From JAHCHG01 sp041394845 (lineage in GTDB: Bacteria; Acidobacteriota; Blastocatellia; Pyrinomonadales; Pyrinomonadaceae), in assembly GCA_041394845.1 (NCBI GenBank), contig JAWKHL010000001.1, positions 1,860,001 through 1,924,000 on the forward strand: 64,000 nucleotides of DNA, given 5' to 3'. Below, piece by piece: positions 18,699-27,201 of this stretch; the first letter of the stretch is position 1; each line of letters starts with the position of its first letter. Made by a program: the position numbers and the translations under genes. The notes below the pieces were generated by a model that did not search any database, was not told the origin of the DNA, and saw nothing but the letters and a program-made list of their open reading frames with translations.

Positions 18699-19820
18699 CT
18701 AATCAAAGCATCTTTCCGGCACGTTTTCCATCGTGTTCTTAACCAGCATATCGACGACGGCGTTGAAATCGTTGCCCGATTCTTCGTAAACCCGCAACTG
18801 TTCATCGGCGGAGGTTCCGCGATCGAGGATGGTGTGGATATGTTCGATCTCCTTGCGCGAATCCAGTTCGTCAACCACGTCATCAACGAAATCCAAAAGC
18901 TCGCGGATCAGATCCTTGACCGGCACTTCCTTTTGTTTGCCCAGATCGAGCAAAAGGCCGTCGAGACCGTAACGAACGGCCCGCCATTTGTTCTCCTGAA
19001 TAAGACGCCTGTGATAGAGCCGGAAACCGAGATTTTTTTCGATCAACTGATCCAGTTTGCAAACGATCGCCTGAAACAAAGCGGCGATGGCGATCGTGTC
19101 GTCAACCCGGGTCGGAATGTCGCAGACCCGGAATTCGAGCGTCGGGAATTTCGGGTGAGGCCGGATGTCCCACCAGATCTTGGTGGCGTCCTGAATGCAA
19201 TTCATCTTGATCAAAAGATTGACGTAACTCTGAAACTGCTGATCCGATTCAAAATGATCCGGAATGTCGGTGCGGGGGAATTTTTTGAAGACCTCCGAAC
19301 GGTAACTCTTCAAACCGGTGTTAAACCCGAGCCAGAACGGCGAGGAGGTGGTCATCGCCAGAACGTGCGGGAGAAAGTAGCGGGACGCGTTCATAATGTG
19401 GATTCGGCGGTCCAGATCGGCCACCCCGACGTGAACGTGAACCCCGAAGATCAGCAAGGAGCGGGCGACCATCTGAAGTTCCTGAACCAGCAATTTATAA
19501 CGGTCATGTTCGAAAATGGTCTGCTCCGACCATTTCGAAAACGGATGGGTCGAAGCCGCGACGATCTCCATCCCTTTCTTGCGGGCCAGCGACGAGATGA
19601 TACAGCGCAGTTTGGTTATGTCTTCGCGGGCCTCCTGAATGTTGTTACAAACTCCGGTTCCGACCTCGATCATCGACTGGATCATTTCCGGTTTGACTTT
19701 TTCCCCCAAAAGCAGGACGCCTTCTTCCAAAATCTCCGACACATGTGATTTGAGTTCGCGGGTTTCCGGGTCAACGATCTGGAATTCTTCTTCGATCCCG
19801 AGCGTGAATTTTTCAAACAT
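18699..19820 (-). CDS. ybdK: Carboxylate-amine ligase, YbdK / glutamate-cysteine ligase 2 family
   Basis: A 373-residue ATP-dependent ligase of the GCS2 family (E. coli YbdK is about the same length). The N-terminus FTLGIEEEFQIVDPETREL carries the conserved GxEEE metal/ATP motif, and FGVHVHVGVAD is also family-typical. It joins a carboxylate to an amine; YbdK has weak glutamate-cysteine ligase activity, but the true substrate is often unknown. I use ATG 19820, which has AAGGAAA upstream; a longer frame to 19973 overlaps the PilZ gene. It probably shares a transcript with the PilZ gene. Confidence 0.9.
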   Translation of the reverse strand: MFEKFTLGIEEEFQIVDPETRELKSHVSEILEEGVLLLGEKVKPEMIQSMIEVGTGVCNNIQEAREDITKLRCIISSLARKKGMEIVAASTHPFSKWSEQTIFEHDRYKLLVQELQMVARSLLIFGVHVHVGVADLDRRIHIMNASRYFLPHVLAMTTSSPFWLGFNTGLKSYRSEVFKKFPRTDIPDHFESDQQFQSYVNLLIKMNCIQDATKIWWDIRPHPKFPTLEFRVCDIPTRVDDTIAIAALFQAIVCKLDQLIEKNLGFRLYHRRLIQENKWRAVRYGLDGLLLDLGKQKEVPVKDLIRELLDFVDDVVDELDSRKEIEHIHTILDRGTSADEQLRVYEESGNDFNAVVDMLVKNTMENVPERCFD

Positions 19821-19875
19821 AAAAATTTTTTCCTTGGTCTTGATGCGAGAAAATACAGCTTTTCGCGTTTTTTTT

Positions 19876-20208
19876 CTACTGAAGATCAAACTCCCGTTGG
19901 AGCAACGATTTCTTCTCTTCCGACAGATCGGTAAAACTGACTCCGACGCCCGTGCCTTCTTCGGTAAATGCAATTATTCCCTGCAAATTCAAAGGGTTTC
20001 CCCCGACCGTCAAACGCATGGCGACCGATTGACCGACTTCTAAACGGGCATTGGTTTTCATAAACAAACCGCCCAAACTTACGTCGGTCGTGTTGGCGAT
20101 ACCGGTGGCGTCGCCCCCCTCAAAATAGACTTCTACAATAAGTTTTTTTCGGTCGGTTTCCCTTCGTTCCAAAAACCCTGAATTATTGGAATCATCGTTT
20201 GGTAACAT
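19876..20208 (-). CDS. PilZ-domain protein
   Basis: A 110-residue single-domain PilZ protein. It shows the c-di-GMP signature RRETDR (the RxxxR part, residues 15-20) and DVSLGG (the D/NxSxxG part, near residue 43). Such proteins change surface or motility behaviour in response to c-di-GMP. It stands first in a minus-strand pair with ybdK, 55 bp apart. Both ligand motifs look intact, so binding is likely. Confidence 0.9.
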   Translation of the reverse strand: MLPNDDSNNSGFLERRETDRKKLIVEVYFEGGDATGIANTTDVSLGGLFMKTNARLEVGQSVAMRLTVGGNPLNLQGIIAFTEEGTGVGVSFTDLSEEKKSLLQREFDLQ

Positions 20209-20831
20209 ATTTTCTCGACTTTCCAGTAAGATTGCTCTCCCGAATAAATGTGGGAACAGGGGGACAATTTATTGGTTCTGAATTTCTGAAAATCTGAAAA
20301 CTTAAATATCCGTTGTTGTTGCTAATGTAGCATATTTATAGTTTATTGTTGAAAGATTTTTTTCTTCTTCAGGATTTCCCCCCGGCATCGGAAAAAAATT
20401 CGGGATTATTTCGAAAGGGGGCTCTTATTCCGATCAAAGACTTGTAAATAAAACCGTTATCAAATAAAATATTCACCAAAGTTTACCTTTTTTCAAACTT
20501 AATCCAGAATTTTTTCTTTTTTTCAAAATTCATTTCAAACTGGCAATTGTTTTTCCAATCGTTTTTCTTTGAAAACATCCTCCCCGAAAACGGCGCGAAA
20601 AAAAAACGCCTTTGAGGGGAAACTTTCACACGTAAATTCCCCGCTTTGCAGGCATTTTTTTTTGCGCGGCCGGGGAATTTAGGTTCGGTCTCCGTTAATA
20701 TCCCACTTGGTAATCGAGCCTCAAATCTCTTAACTTTTTTGCCCGAGGATTCCGCCAAATAATTTTTTGGAAGGCAGATGTGGGCAGTTTTACCAATTTT
20801 CATTTCCATTTTCCTTAGGAGGTTACGTTGT
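20209..20831 (+). other. 623-bp gap with structured leader of the beta-propeller gene
   Basis: No gene is supported. A possible promoter TTGTAA-N17-TAAAAT lies at 20442-20470 on the plus strand. The transcript would have a ~360-nt leader with several inverted repeats: TCCCC/GGGGA around 20580-20620, GGCG/CGCC at 20592-20610, and a 10-bp perfect stem AAATTCCCCG/CGGGGAATTT at 20634-20643 and 20671-20680. TTAGGAGG at 20815-20822 is the ribosome site of the next gene. I could not match the leader to a known riboswitch. Confidence 0.5.
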
Positions 20832-23558
20832 ATGAAAAAGTTGTTGCTCGGGAGTTTAATCGCTTTGGGAGCTTTTGTTGTTTCCCTGATCCTGATGAAC
20901 CCGTTTTCCTTTATCAGAGCGGACAGGGATTTGCCCGCTTATGACGATGAACCGGATATGCCCGGTTTTTTGCAACAAGCCAAAAACAAATTCAGCAAAG
21001 AAGAATTCATGCTCAAGCGCAGTGAAGGAGTAGCTATGAAAAGGGGCATTTACAAAGATCTGCCCTTTGATCCCAAAATGCGGCCGGCCGCTATCAGGAA
21101 AATGGAAGAACAGGAAAATCTCCTCGCCCGTTTGCCCGAATCGGAAAAAAGGGATTCATTGCTGGCCGCCTGGACTCCGCTCGGTCCGGCACCGATCCCA
21201 AACGGTCAAACCTCCCCGTCGGCTCCGGTTTCGGGCCGGGTCATCTCAATCGAAATTCATCCGACCAACCCGAACATCGTTTACGTCGGAACCGCTCAAG
21301 GCGGGGTTTACCGGACGACCGACGGGGGAACCAACTGGACGCCCATTTTCGACAGCGCCGATAGTCTGGCCGTCGGAGCCATCGCCATCGCGCCCTCCCA
21401 ACCGGAAACGGTTTACGTCGGCACGGGCGAACCGAATTTCTCGTCCGACAGCTATTTCGGGGCCGGTCTTTACCGGATCGACAACGCCAGCACGACGGCC
21501 AATTTAACCGGCCCGCTGGGCGCCAGTTCTTTCACCGGGAACTCGATCAGCGAGATCATCGTCCATCCGACCGATCCCGATACGATCTTTGTTTCTTCGA
21601 CCTCGGGACTGGGCGGAATCAGGGGAGCCGGGATCGCCACCCCCAATCGCGGTCTTTACCGTTCGACCAATGCAACATCGGGAGCCCCGACCTTTTCGCA
21701 GATCGGCTTCGGCGGAAGTTTCAGTGTCAGGGACATCGCCATCGACCCCAACAATCCCAACATTTTGGTGATGAGCCTCATTGCCGGCGGGGGAGGACTT
21801 TATCGATTGACCGATGCCCTGGCGGCCACCCCGACAACGTTTACGCAGGTTCAGGTCTTTACCTGCACCTCGACCAGCAACTGCAACGCCGAACTGACCT
21901 CGCAAAAATCCGGCGGAGCCACTGATGCGACCTTTTACGCCGCCACCGGCGACGGGAACGGCCGGGTCTTGATCTCGACCGACGGCGGGGCCACCTGGAC
22001 CCAGCAGATCGACAACAACTTCTGCGGCGGACAATGCTTTTATGACATCGCCGTGGCGGTCGATCCGACCAATCCGGCCAACGTCTATGTCGGCGGCGAT
22101 CCGACCATCATCGCCGCCCGCTCGACCAACAGCGGGCTCAGTTTTACCGATAACAACGCCAGTGTTCACGCCGATACTCACGCCATCGAGGTCGCCCCGT
22201 CCGATCCGACCCAGGTCTGGCTGGGAACCGACGGAGGGATCTACAAATCGACCAACAGCGGTGTGACCTGGACTCCGATGAACAACAGCCAATTCAGCGC
22301 CACACAGTTTATGAGCATCGCCATTCATCCGACCGATCCCAATTTTTCGATCGGCGGAACTCAGGATAACGGCACCAACTTTTATCAGCCCGCCGGAACC
22401 TGGACCCGGGCGGATTTCGGAGACGGGGGATATTCTCAGATAGATCAAAATGCCCCCGATACAACCAATGTCCGGATGTATCACACTTATTTCAACGCTT
22501 CGAACCTTCAGGGTTACGGAACCGTTTCCAGCACCGCCAGTGCCTCGTCCGGGCTCTGGTCTTTCCGGGGTTGCCAGTCGGGAGGGGCCACGACCAACGG
22601 CATCACCTGCAACGGAACGGTAAATTTCTACGCCCCGCTGGAACGGGGACCGGGAAATCCGAACACGATCTATTACGGAACGGACCGGCTTTATCGTTCG
22701 GCCGACACGGGTCTTAACCACACGGTCGTCAGCCAGAACCCGATCGAAAGCGGCGTCCCGATCAGTTCCATCGGCATCTCGCCCCAGGACGATAACGTCC
22801 GGATCGTCGGTCTTAACAGCGGCGGGATTTACGGCACCAGCACCGGATCCACCACGTTGACCAACCTCGATCCCGGCAATACGGTTCCGACCGCCCCCAT
22901 CGCCCGCACCGTGATCGATCCGACCAATTCCGATACGGCCTATGTGACGCTTTCGGCTTTCGGAGTTTCAAACGTCTGGAAAACCACGAATCTGAGCAGT
23001 CTGACCAGCAATCTGGTCCCGACCTGGACCAACGCCAGCGGGACCGGTCTGACCGCGTTGCCCCAGGTTCCGGTCAATTCCATTGTGATCGATCCGACCC
23101 TGCCCAATAACATTTATGTCGGGACCGACATCGGGGTTTACGTTTCGAGCGACGGCGGGGCCAATTGGGCGCCGTTCGGCACCGGGCTTCCCCGCGTGGC
23201 GGTTTTCGGGATCGGCATTGCACCGGGAACCACCAGACAGATTCGGATCGCCACTCACGGACGCGGACTGTTTCAAATTCCCGCATTACTGGCGCCGACG
23301 GCCGCTTCGGCCACCGTCAAAGGAAGGATCTTTTCCACCAACGGTTCGGGGGTCAACGGGGCGATCGTAACCTTTACCAATTCGCTCGGAGAAATCCGTT
23401 CGGCCAGAACCAATTCGTTTGGGTACTATAATTTTGAGGACGTTCCGGTCGGCGAGACATATACCTTCAATGTCCGCCACAAGGCCTATCAATTCACGCC
23501 TCAGGCCGTGACCATTAACCAGGATGTAAAAGATCTTGATTTCACGGCAGTGCCTTAA
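20832..23558 (+). CDS. Large secreted BNR/sortilin-like beta-propeller protein with carboxypeptidase-regulatory-like C-domain
   Basis: A 908-residue exported protein starting at ATG 20832, chosen for the strong TTAGGAGG 10 bp upstream and the signal peptide (KKLLLGSLIALGAFVVSLIL). Repeated units of the type NPNIVYVGTAQGGVYRTTDG and Asp-boxes (TDGGTNW, TDGGATW, NSGVTW, SDGGANW) mark a many-bladed beta-propeller like VPS10/BNR glycosidase-like proteins. The last ~75 residues (VKGRIFSTNGSGVNGAIVTF) are a carboxypeptidase-regulatory-like beta sandwich. Likely extracellular or periplasmic; ligand unknown. Confidence 0.85.
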   Translation: MKKLLLGSLIALGAFVVSLILMNPFSFIRADRDLPAYDDEPDMPGFLQQAKNKFSKEEFMLKRSEGVAMKRGIYKDLPFDPKMRPAAIRKMEEQENLLARLPESEKRDSLLAAWTPLGPAPIPNGQTSPSAPVSGRVISIEIHPTNPNIVYVGTAQGGVYRTTDGGTNWTPIFDSADSLAVGAIAIAPSQPETVYVGTGEPNFSSDSYFGAGLYRIDNASTTANLTGPLGASSFTGNSISEIIVHPTDPDTIFVSSTSGLGGIRGAGIATPNRGLYRSTNATSGAPTFSQIGFGGSFSVRDIAIDPNNPNILVMSLIAGGGGLYRLTDALAATPTTFTQVQVFTCTSTSNCNAELTSQKSGGATDATFYAATGDGNGRVLISTDGGATWTQQIDNNFCGGQCFYDIAVAVDPTNPANVYVGGDPTIIAARSTNSGLSFTDNNASVHADTHAIEVAPSDPTQVWLGTDGGIYKSTNSGVTWTPMNNSQFSATQFMSIAIHPTDPNFSIGGTQDNGTNFYQPAGTWTRADFGDGGYSQIDQNAPDTTNVRMYHTYFNASNLQGYGTVSSTASASSGLWSFRGCQSGGATTNGITCNGTVNFYAPLERGPGNPNTIYYGTDRLYRSADTGLNHTVVSQNPIESGVPISSIGISPQDDNVRIVGLNSGGIYGTSTGSTTLTNLDPGNTVPTAPIARTVIDPTNSDTAYVTLSAFGVSNVWKTTNLSSLTSNLVPTWTNASGTGLTALPQVPVNSIVIDPTLPNNIYVGTDIGVYVSSDGGANWAPFGTGLPRVAVFGIGIAPGTTRQIRIATHGRGLFQIPALLAPTAASATVKGRIFSTNGSGVNGAIVTFTNSLGEIRSARTNSFGYYNFEDVPVGETYTFNVRHKAYQFTPQAVTINQDVKDLDFTAVP

Positions 23559-23567
23559 ATAAATAAA

Positions 23568-23606
23568 AAGGTTGGCGGAATTTTTCGGAAAAATTTCGCC
23601 AACCTT
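23568..23606 (+). terminator. Bidirectional terminator between propeller gene and lysR
   Basis: AAGGTTGGCG...AATTTTT pairs with AAAAATT..CGCCAACCTT around a CGG loop, 10 bp after the propeller gene and 37 bp before the convergent regulator's stop. It could serve both genes. Confidence 0.85.
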
Positions 23607-23642
23607 CACCTATAAAAATGGTCGGTCCCAACCCCGCCGTCT

Positions 23643-24530
23643 TTATTTCGATTTGATCTTTTCCCGGGCCGTCTGAAGAAAGACCTTTGTGGCGTGAGAC
23701 AAAACGGAATTCCGCCGGTAGATGATGTGCAATTGTCTTTTCAGGGGCAGTTCCTTGACCGAAAGAGCTATCAGTTGTCCGCTGTTGATCTCGCTTTGGG
23801 CGGTGAGTTTCGGAACCAGCGCGACCCCGACCCCGATCTCGACCAGTTTTTTGATCGCTTCCAACGAGGGCAATTCGACCGAGATGTTCAAATTGACCTG
23901 ATGCTTTTCAAAGGCATCGATCACCTTTTCCCGATACGGCGAAGGGGCGTTATGGGCGATGAAGGTTTCGACGCCCAACTCCTTGATAGTAACCGCTTTT
24001 CTGCCCGCCAGCTTATGTCCCGGAGCGACCACCAAAATCAGTTCATCGGTAAAAACCGACACCGATTTGACCGATTCGTCCTTGGGTTTGAATGAGATCA
24101 CCCCGAGTTCGACCTCCCGCGAGGTGACCTCCCGGGGAATCCGACTGGCAACCCCGCGTTTGACCTCGACCTTGATCAGAGGATGGCGGCGGAGAAATTC
24201 GTCGATGATCGGCAACAGATAAAAAACCGTGTGTTCATTAGCGCTGACCGTCACTTTGCCGTGATGCAGATTGCGCAGTTCCTTGATCGCCGTCTGGGCA
24301 TTTTTCCGGAGGTTGATCATCTTTTTGGCGTAATCGAGCAAAACCTCGCCGGCGGTCGTCAGCGTTCCGTCTTTTGAGGAACGGTCGAACAGCTGTTCCC
24401 CGACCTCGTCTTCGAGCCTTCTGATCGATTGGCTGACGGCCGGTTGGGTTCGGTAGAGAACCTCGGCCGCCCGCGAAAAACTTTTTTCGCGGGCCACCGC
24501 TATCAAAACTTCCAAATGATTGATGTCCAT
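23643..24530 (-). CDS. LysR-family transcriptional regulator, divergent from leuABCD
   Basis: A 295-residue LTTR. The N-terminal winged helix-turn-helix is clear (FSRAAEVLYRTQPAVSQSIR, about residues 18-37), followed by the linker helix and a periplasmic-binding-like effector domain. ATG 24530 is used since MDINHLEVLIAVARE is the canonical LTTR start. The gene is divergent from leuA with a 272-bp gap holding a LysR box, so it probably controls the leucine operon and maybe itself. The effector is not known; alpha-isopropylmalate would be a reasonable guess. Confidence 0.93.
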   Translation of the reverse strand: MDINHLEVLIAVAREKSFSRAAEVLYRTQPAVSQSIRRLEDEVGEQLFDRSSKDGTLTTAGEVLLDYAKKMINLRKNAQTAIKELRNLHHGKVTVSANEHTVFYLLPIIDEFLRRHPLIKVEVKRGVASRIPREVTSREVELGVISFKPKDESVKSVSVFTDELILVVAPGHKLAGRKAVTIKELGVETFIAHNAPSPYREKVIDAFEKHQVNLNISVELPSLEAIKKLVEIGVGVALVPKLTAQSEINSGQLIALSVKELPLKRQLHIIYRRNSVLSHATKVFLQTAREKIKSK

Positions 24531-24630
24531 ATTTTTTTCGCTTTTTTTCTGCTCCCCTTTAATTCCTCCACAAAGGCTTTTTTCTCCTAACCGATCGACT
24601 TCCAAAGGAGCTTCGGATTAATAAACTGAT

Positions 24631-24659
24631 AATTAATTATTTTAAGATAAAAATTAATT
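24631..24659. promoter_or_regulatory. AT-rich inverted repeat in the lysR-leuA gap
   Basis: AATTAATTATTTT and AAAAATTAATT form an imperfect inverted repeat around AAGAT, midway between the two divergent starts. It could be the autoregulatory site of the LysR gene. Confidence 0.35.
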
Positions 24660-24685
24660 CACCTGAAATAGGCCACGTTTATGGA

Positions 24686-24700
24686 ATAAATAATTCTTAT
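24686..24700 (+). promoter_or_regulatory. LysR box (ATAA-N7-TTAT)
   Basis: ATAAATAATTCTTAT has perfect dyad arms and the T-N11-A core of LysR recognition sites. Its centre is about 65 bp before the predicted leuA transcription start, the usual place of an LTTR recognition site. Confidence 0.65.
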
Positions 24701-24721
24701 CTTTTTATAGAAAAAATAAGC

Positions 24722-24751
24722 TTGACTTTTACTTTTTATCTTTTGTAGTAT
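24722..24751 (+). promoter_or_regulatory. leuABCD promoter
   Basis: TTGACT (24722-24727) and TAGTAT (24746-24751) are separated by 18 bp. The predicted start (~24758) gives a ~45-nt leader that includes the palindrome GTATAG-AA-CTATAC (24762-24775), a possible operator. leuA's ribosome site GGAGAAGAAG follows. Confidence 0.65.
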
Positions 24752-24802
24752 CGGCAGTCAAGTATAGAACTATACCTTTTGTCAATTTTTTTGGAGAAGA
24801 AG

Positions 24803-25975
24803 ATGAATCAGGAGAATATAGCGATTTTTGACACGACCTTGCGCGATGGTGAACAGTCGCCGGGTTGTTCAATGAATCTGGAGGAAAAGATCAGGATGGC
24901 CCGCCAACTCGAAGAGTTGGGGGTCGACATCATTGAAGCGGGATTTCCGATCGCTTCCGAGGGGGATTTTCGGGCGGTCAGGGCGATCAGCGAGGAATGC
25001 CGGACGGCCCGGATCGCCGCTCTTTGCCGGACCACCGAAATGGATATTCTCCGCGCCGCCGAGGCTCTGGAAAAAGCCGAGCGCCCCAGAATTCACACCT
25101 TTATCGCCACATCGGACATTCATCTCGAACACAAACTTAAAAAAACCCGCGAAGAAGTTCTGGAAATGACCCGCCAGGCCGTCCGCACGGCCCGGCGACA
25201 TGCCGACGAGATCGAATTTTCCGCCGAGGACGCCACCCGGAGCGAACCCGCTTTCGTTTGCGAGGTCTTCCGGGTCGCCGTCGAGGAAGGCGCCACCGTT
25301 TTAAACATCCCCGATACGGTCGGTTACACTCTCCCCGACGAATTTTCCGGTTTGGTCAAAACGGTCAAGGAAAACGTGGTCGGATCGAAAGACATAACCA
25401 TCAGCGTTCATTGCCACAATGATCTGGGATTGGCGGTCGCCAATTCGCTGGCGGCGATCGAAGCCGGAGCGCGTCAGGTCGAATGCACCATCAACGGCAT
25501 CGGCGAAAGAGCCGGCAACGCTTCGCTGGAAGAGTTCGTCATGGCCTGCGTGGTCCGGTCCGACAAGATGCCCTTTACGACGAATATCTCCACCCAACAG
25601 CTTTTCCCGACCAGCCGCCTTCTGTCGTCGATCATCAGTTTCGGCGTCCAGCCCAACAAGGCCATCGTCGGGCGAAACGCCTTTGCCCACGAGGCCGGAA
25701 TCCATCAGCACGGGGTTTTGAGCAACCCCTTATGTTATGAAATAATGACGCCGGAATCGGTCGGTGTGCCGAAAAACAATCTGGTTTTGGGAAAACATTC
25801 GGGCCGCCACGCTCTGATCGCGCGATACGACGAACTTGGTTACAGTTTCGACGCCGGCGAGATCAGCGAGATCTACAGACGGTTTACCGCCTTGGCCGAT
25901 AAAAAGAAGAACATTTACGATCAGGATCTGCTGGCCATTTTGCCAAACCGGATCGAAACGGCGATTGCCGCCTGA
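24803..25975 (+). CDS. leuA: 2-isopropylmalate synthase, short form without C-terminal regulatory domain
   Basis: A 390-residue TIM-barrel enzyme that condenses acetyl-CoA with 2-oxoisovalerate, the first step of leucine synthesis. Catalytic and metal motifs are DTTLRDGEQSPG (residues 10-21) and SVHCHNDLGLAVAN; NAFAHEAGIHQHGVL also fits. The protein ends shortly after the linker (DQDLLAILPN), so the ~120-residue allosteric domain of ordinary LeuA (~510-520 residues) is missing. No homologous sequence follows the stop. A related acyltransferase (citramalate or homocitrate synthase) is possible, but the leuBCD neighbours favour LeuA. ATG 24803 has GGAGAAGAAG upstream. Confidence 0.88.
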   Translation: MNQENIAIFDTTLRDGEQSPGCSMNLEEKIRMARQLEELGVDIIEAGFPIASEGDFRAVRAISEECRTARIAALCRTTEMDILRAAEALEKAERPRIHTFIATSDIHLEHKLKKTREEVLEMTRQAVRTARRHADEIEFSAEDATRSEPAFVCEVFRVAVEEGATVLNIPDTVGYTLPDEFSGLVKTVKENVVGSKDITISVHCHNDLGLAVANSLAAIEAGARQVECTINGIGERAGNASLEEFVMACVVRSDKMPFTTNISTQQLFPTSRLLSSIISFGVQPNKAIVGRNAFAHEAGIHQHGVLSNPLCYEIMTPESVGVPKNNLVLGKHSGRHALIARYDELGYSFDAGEISEIYRRFTALADKKKNIYDQDLLAILPNRIETAIAA

Positions 25976-26046
25976 TTTTTTAGGGAGCCGAGAAATAACC
26001 GTCGGAAAACCGGTAAGTTTCAAACCGACCGGCGGAAAAGTTTTAT

Positions 26047-27135
26047 ATGAAAATCACAGTTTTGGCAGGCGACGGCATCGGCGTTGAGGTAACGCGCGAG
26101 GCCGTCAAAGTTTTGGAAGAGGTAGCGGCCGTTTACGAGTTTCCGATCGAATCGGAAGAGCAACTGATCGGAGGCGCCGCGCTAAAAGAAACCGGGTCCC
26201 CTTTTCCCGAAGAAACCCGGAACGCCTGTGCCGAATCGGATGCGGTTTTGCTGGGAGCGGTCGGTTCGCCGGAATTTGACGATCTTCCGCCGGAAAAGCG
26301 CCCGGAAAAAGGGCTTCTCCAATTGCGTCAGACCCTCGGCGGTTTCGCCAATCTGCGCCCCGCCAAATCTTATCCGTCGCTGATCGACTCGTCGCCGCTC
26401 CGGCCGGAGATTTTCCAAAACACTGATCTGCTGATAGTCCGCGAACTGCTCGGGGGGCTTTATTTCGGCGAACCCCGCGAGGTTACCGAGAACGAGGCCT
26501 GGAACACCATGCGCTATACGGTTCAGGAAATTGAACGGGTCGCCCGCGTCGCTTTTGAATCCGCCCGGGGCCGCAAAAAAAAGGTCACCTCGGTCGATAA
26601 GGCCAATGTCCTGGAAACCTCCCGTTTGTGGCGGCAGACGGTTAACAGGATTGCGGAGGAATATCCGGACGTGGAATTGGAACATCTTTTGGTCGATGCC
26701 TGCGCGATGCATCTGGTGACCAAACCGAACCGGTTCGATGTGATCCTGACCGAAAACCTGTTCGGCGATATTTTGTCGGATGAAGCGGCGGTTTTGACCG
26801 GTTCTCTCGGGATGCTGGCCTCGGCCACGATCGGGGGAAAGATCGATCTTTACGAACCGGTTCACGGTTCGGCTCCGGACATTGCCGGGCAGAACCTGGC
26901 CAATCCCCTCGGAGCGATCGCCTCGGTCGCCATGCTTTTGCGTCATACTGCCGGATTGGAGAAAGCGGCCGCCGCCATCGAGTTTGCCATCGAACAGATA
27001 TTGGATCAAAATTACAGAACGGCCGATATGGCGGGCCGGAATTCCCGGAAAGTTTCCACTTCGGAAATGGGCCGTCTGGTGACTCAGGCCGCCGTCGAAC
27101 AGGCCAATGCGTCTTACGCCTTTCACGCGGTTTGA
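26047..27135 (+). CDS. leuB: 3-isopropylmalate dehydrogenase
   Basis: A 362-residue NAD-dependent decarboxylating dehydrogenase, third step of leucine synthesis. The start ITVLAGDGIGVEVTREAVKV, the substrate Arg region (RELLGGLYFGEPRE), the catalytic Lys/Asp region (VDKANVLETSRLWR) and the metal/NAD stretch (TENLFGDILSDEAAVLTGSL, EPVHGSAPDIAGQN) are all intact. It follows leuA by 71 bp and is in the same operon. Confidence 0.97.
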   Translation: MKITVLAGDGIGVEVTREAVKVLEEVAAVYEFPIESEEQLIGGAALKETGSPFPEETRNACAESDAVLLGAVGSPEFDDLPPEKRPEKGLLQLRQTLGGFANLRPAKSYPSLIDSSPLRPEIFQNTDLLIVRELLGGLYFGEPREVTENEAWNTMRYTVQEIERVARVAFESARGRKKKVTSVDKANVLETSRLWRQTVNRIAEEYPDVELEHLLVDACAMHLVTKPNRFDVILTENLFGDILSDEAAVLTGSLGMLASATIGGKIDLYEPVHGSAPDIAGQNLANPLGAIASVAMLLRHTAGLEKAAAAIEFAIEQILDQNYRTADMAGRNSRKVSTSEMGRLVTQAAVEQANASYAFHAV

Positions 27136-27201
27136 TTTTTTTTTTCGAACGGGGTTTCCAATAAGGGGAAATTTGTTTGATTTATTTTCGCCATCCTTTG
27201 A

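Noticed and set aside
20483..20809. 108-residue minus-strand frame in the propeller leader
   Set aside because: Composition is Lys/Phe-rich low complexity from AT-rich DNA, without a ribosome site or family features. It lies antisense to structured leader sequence.
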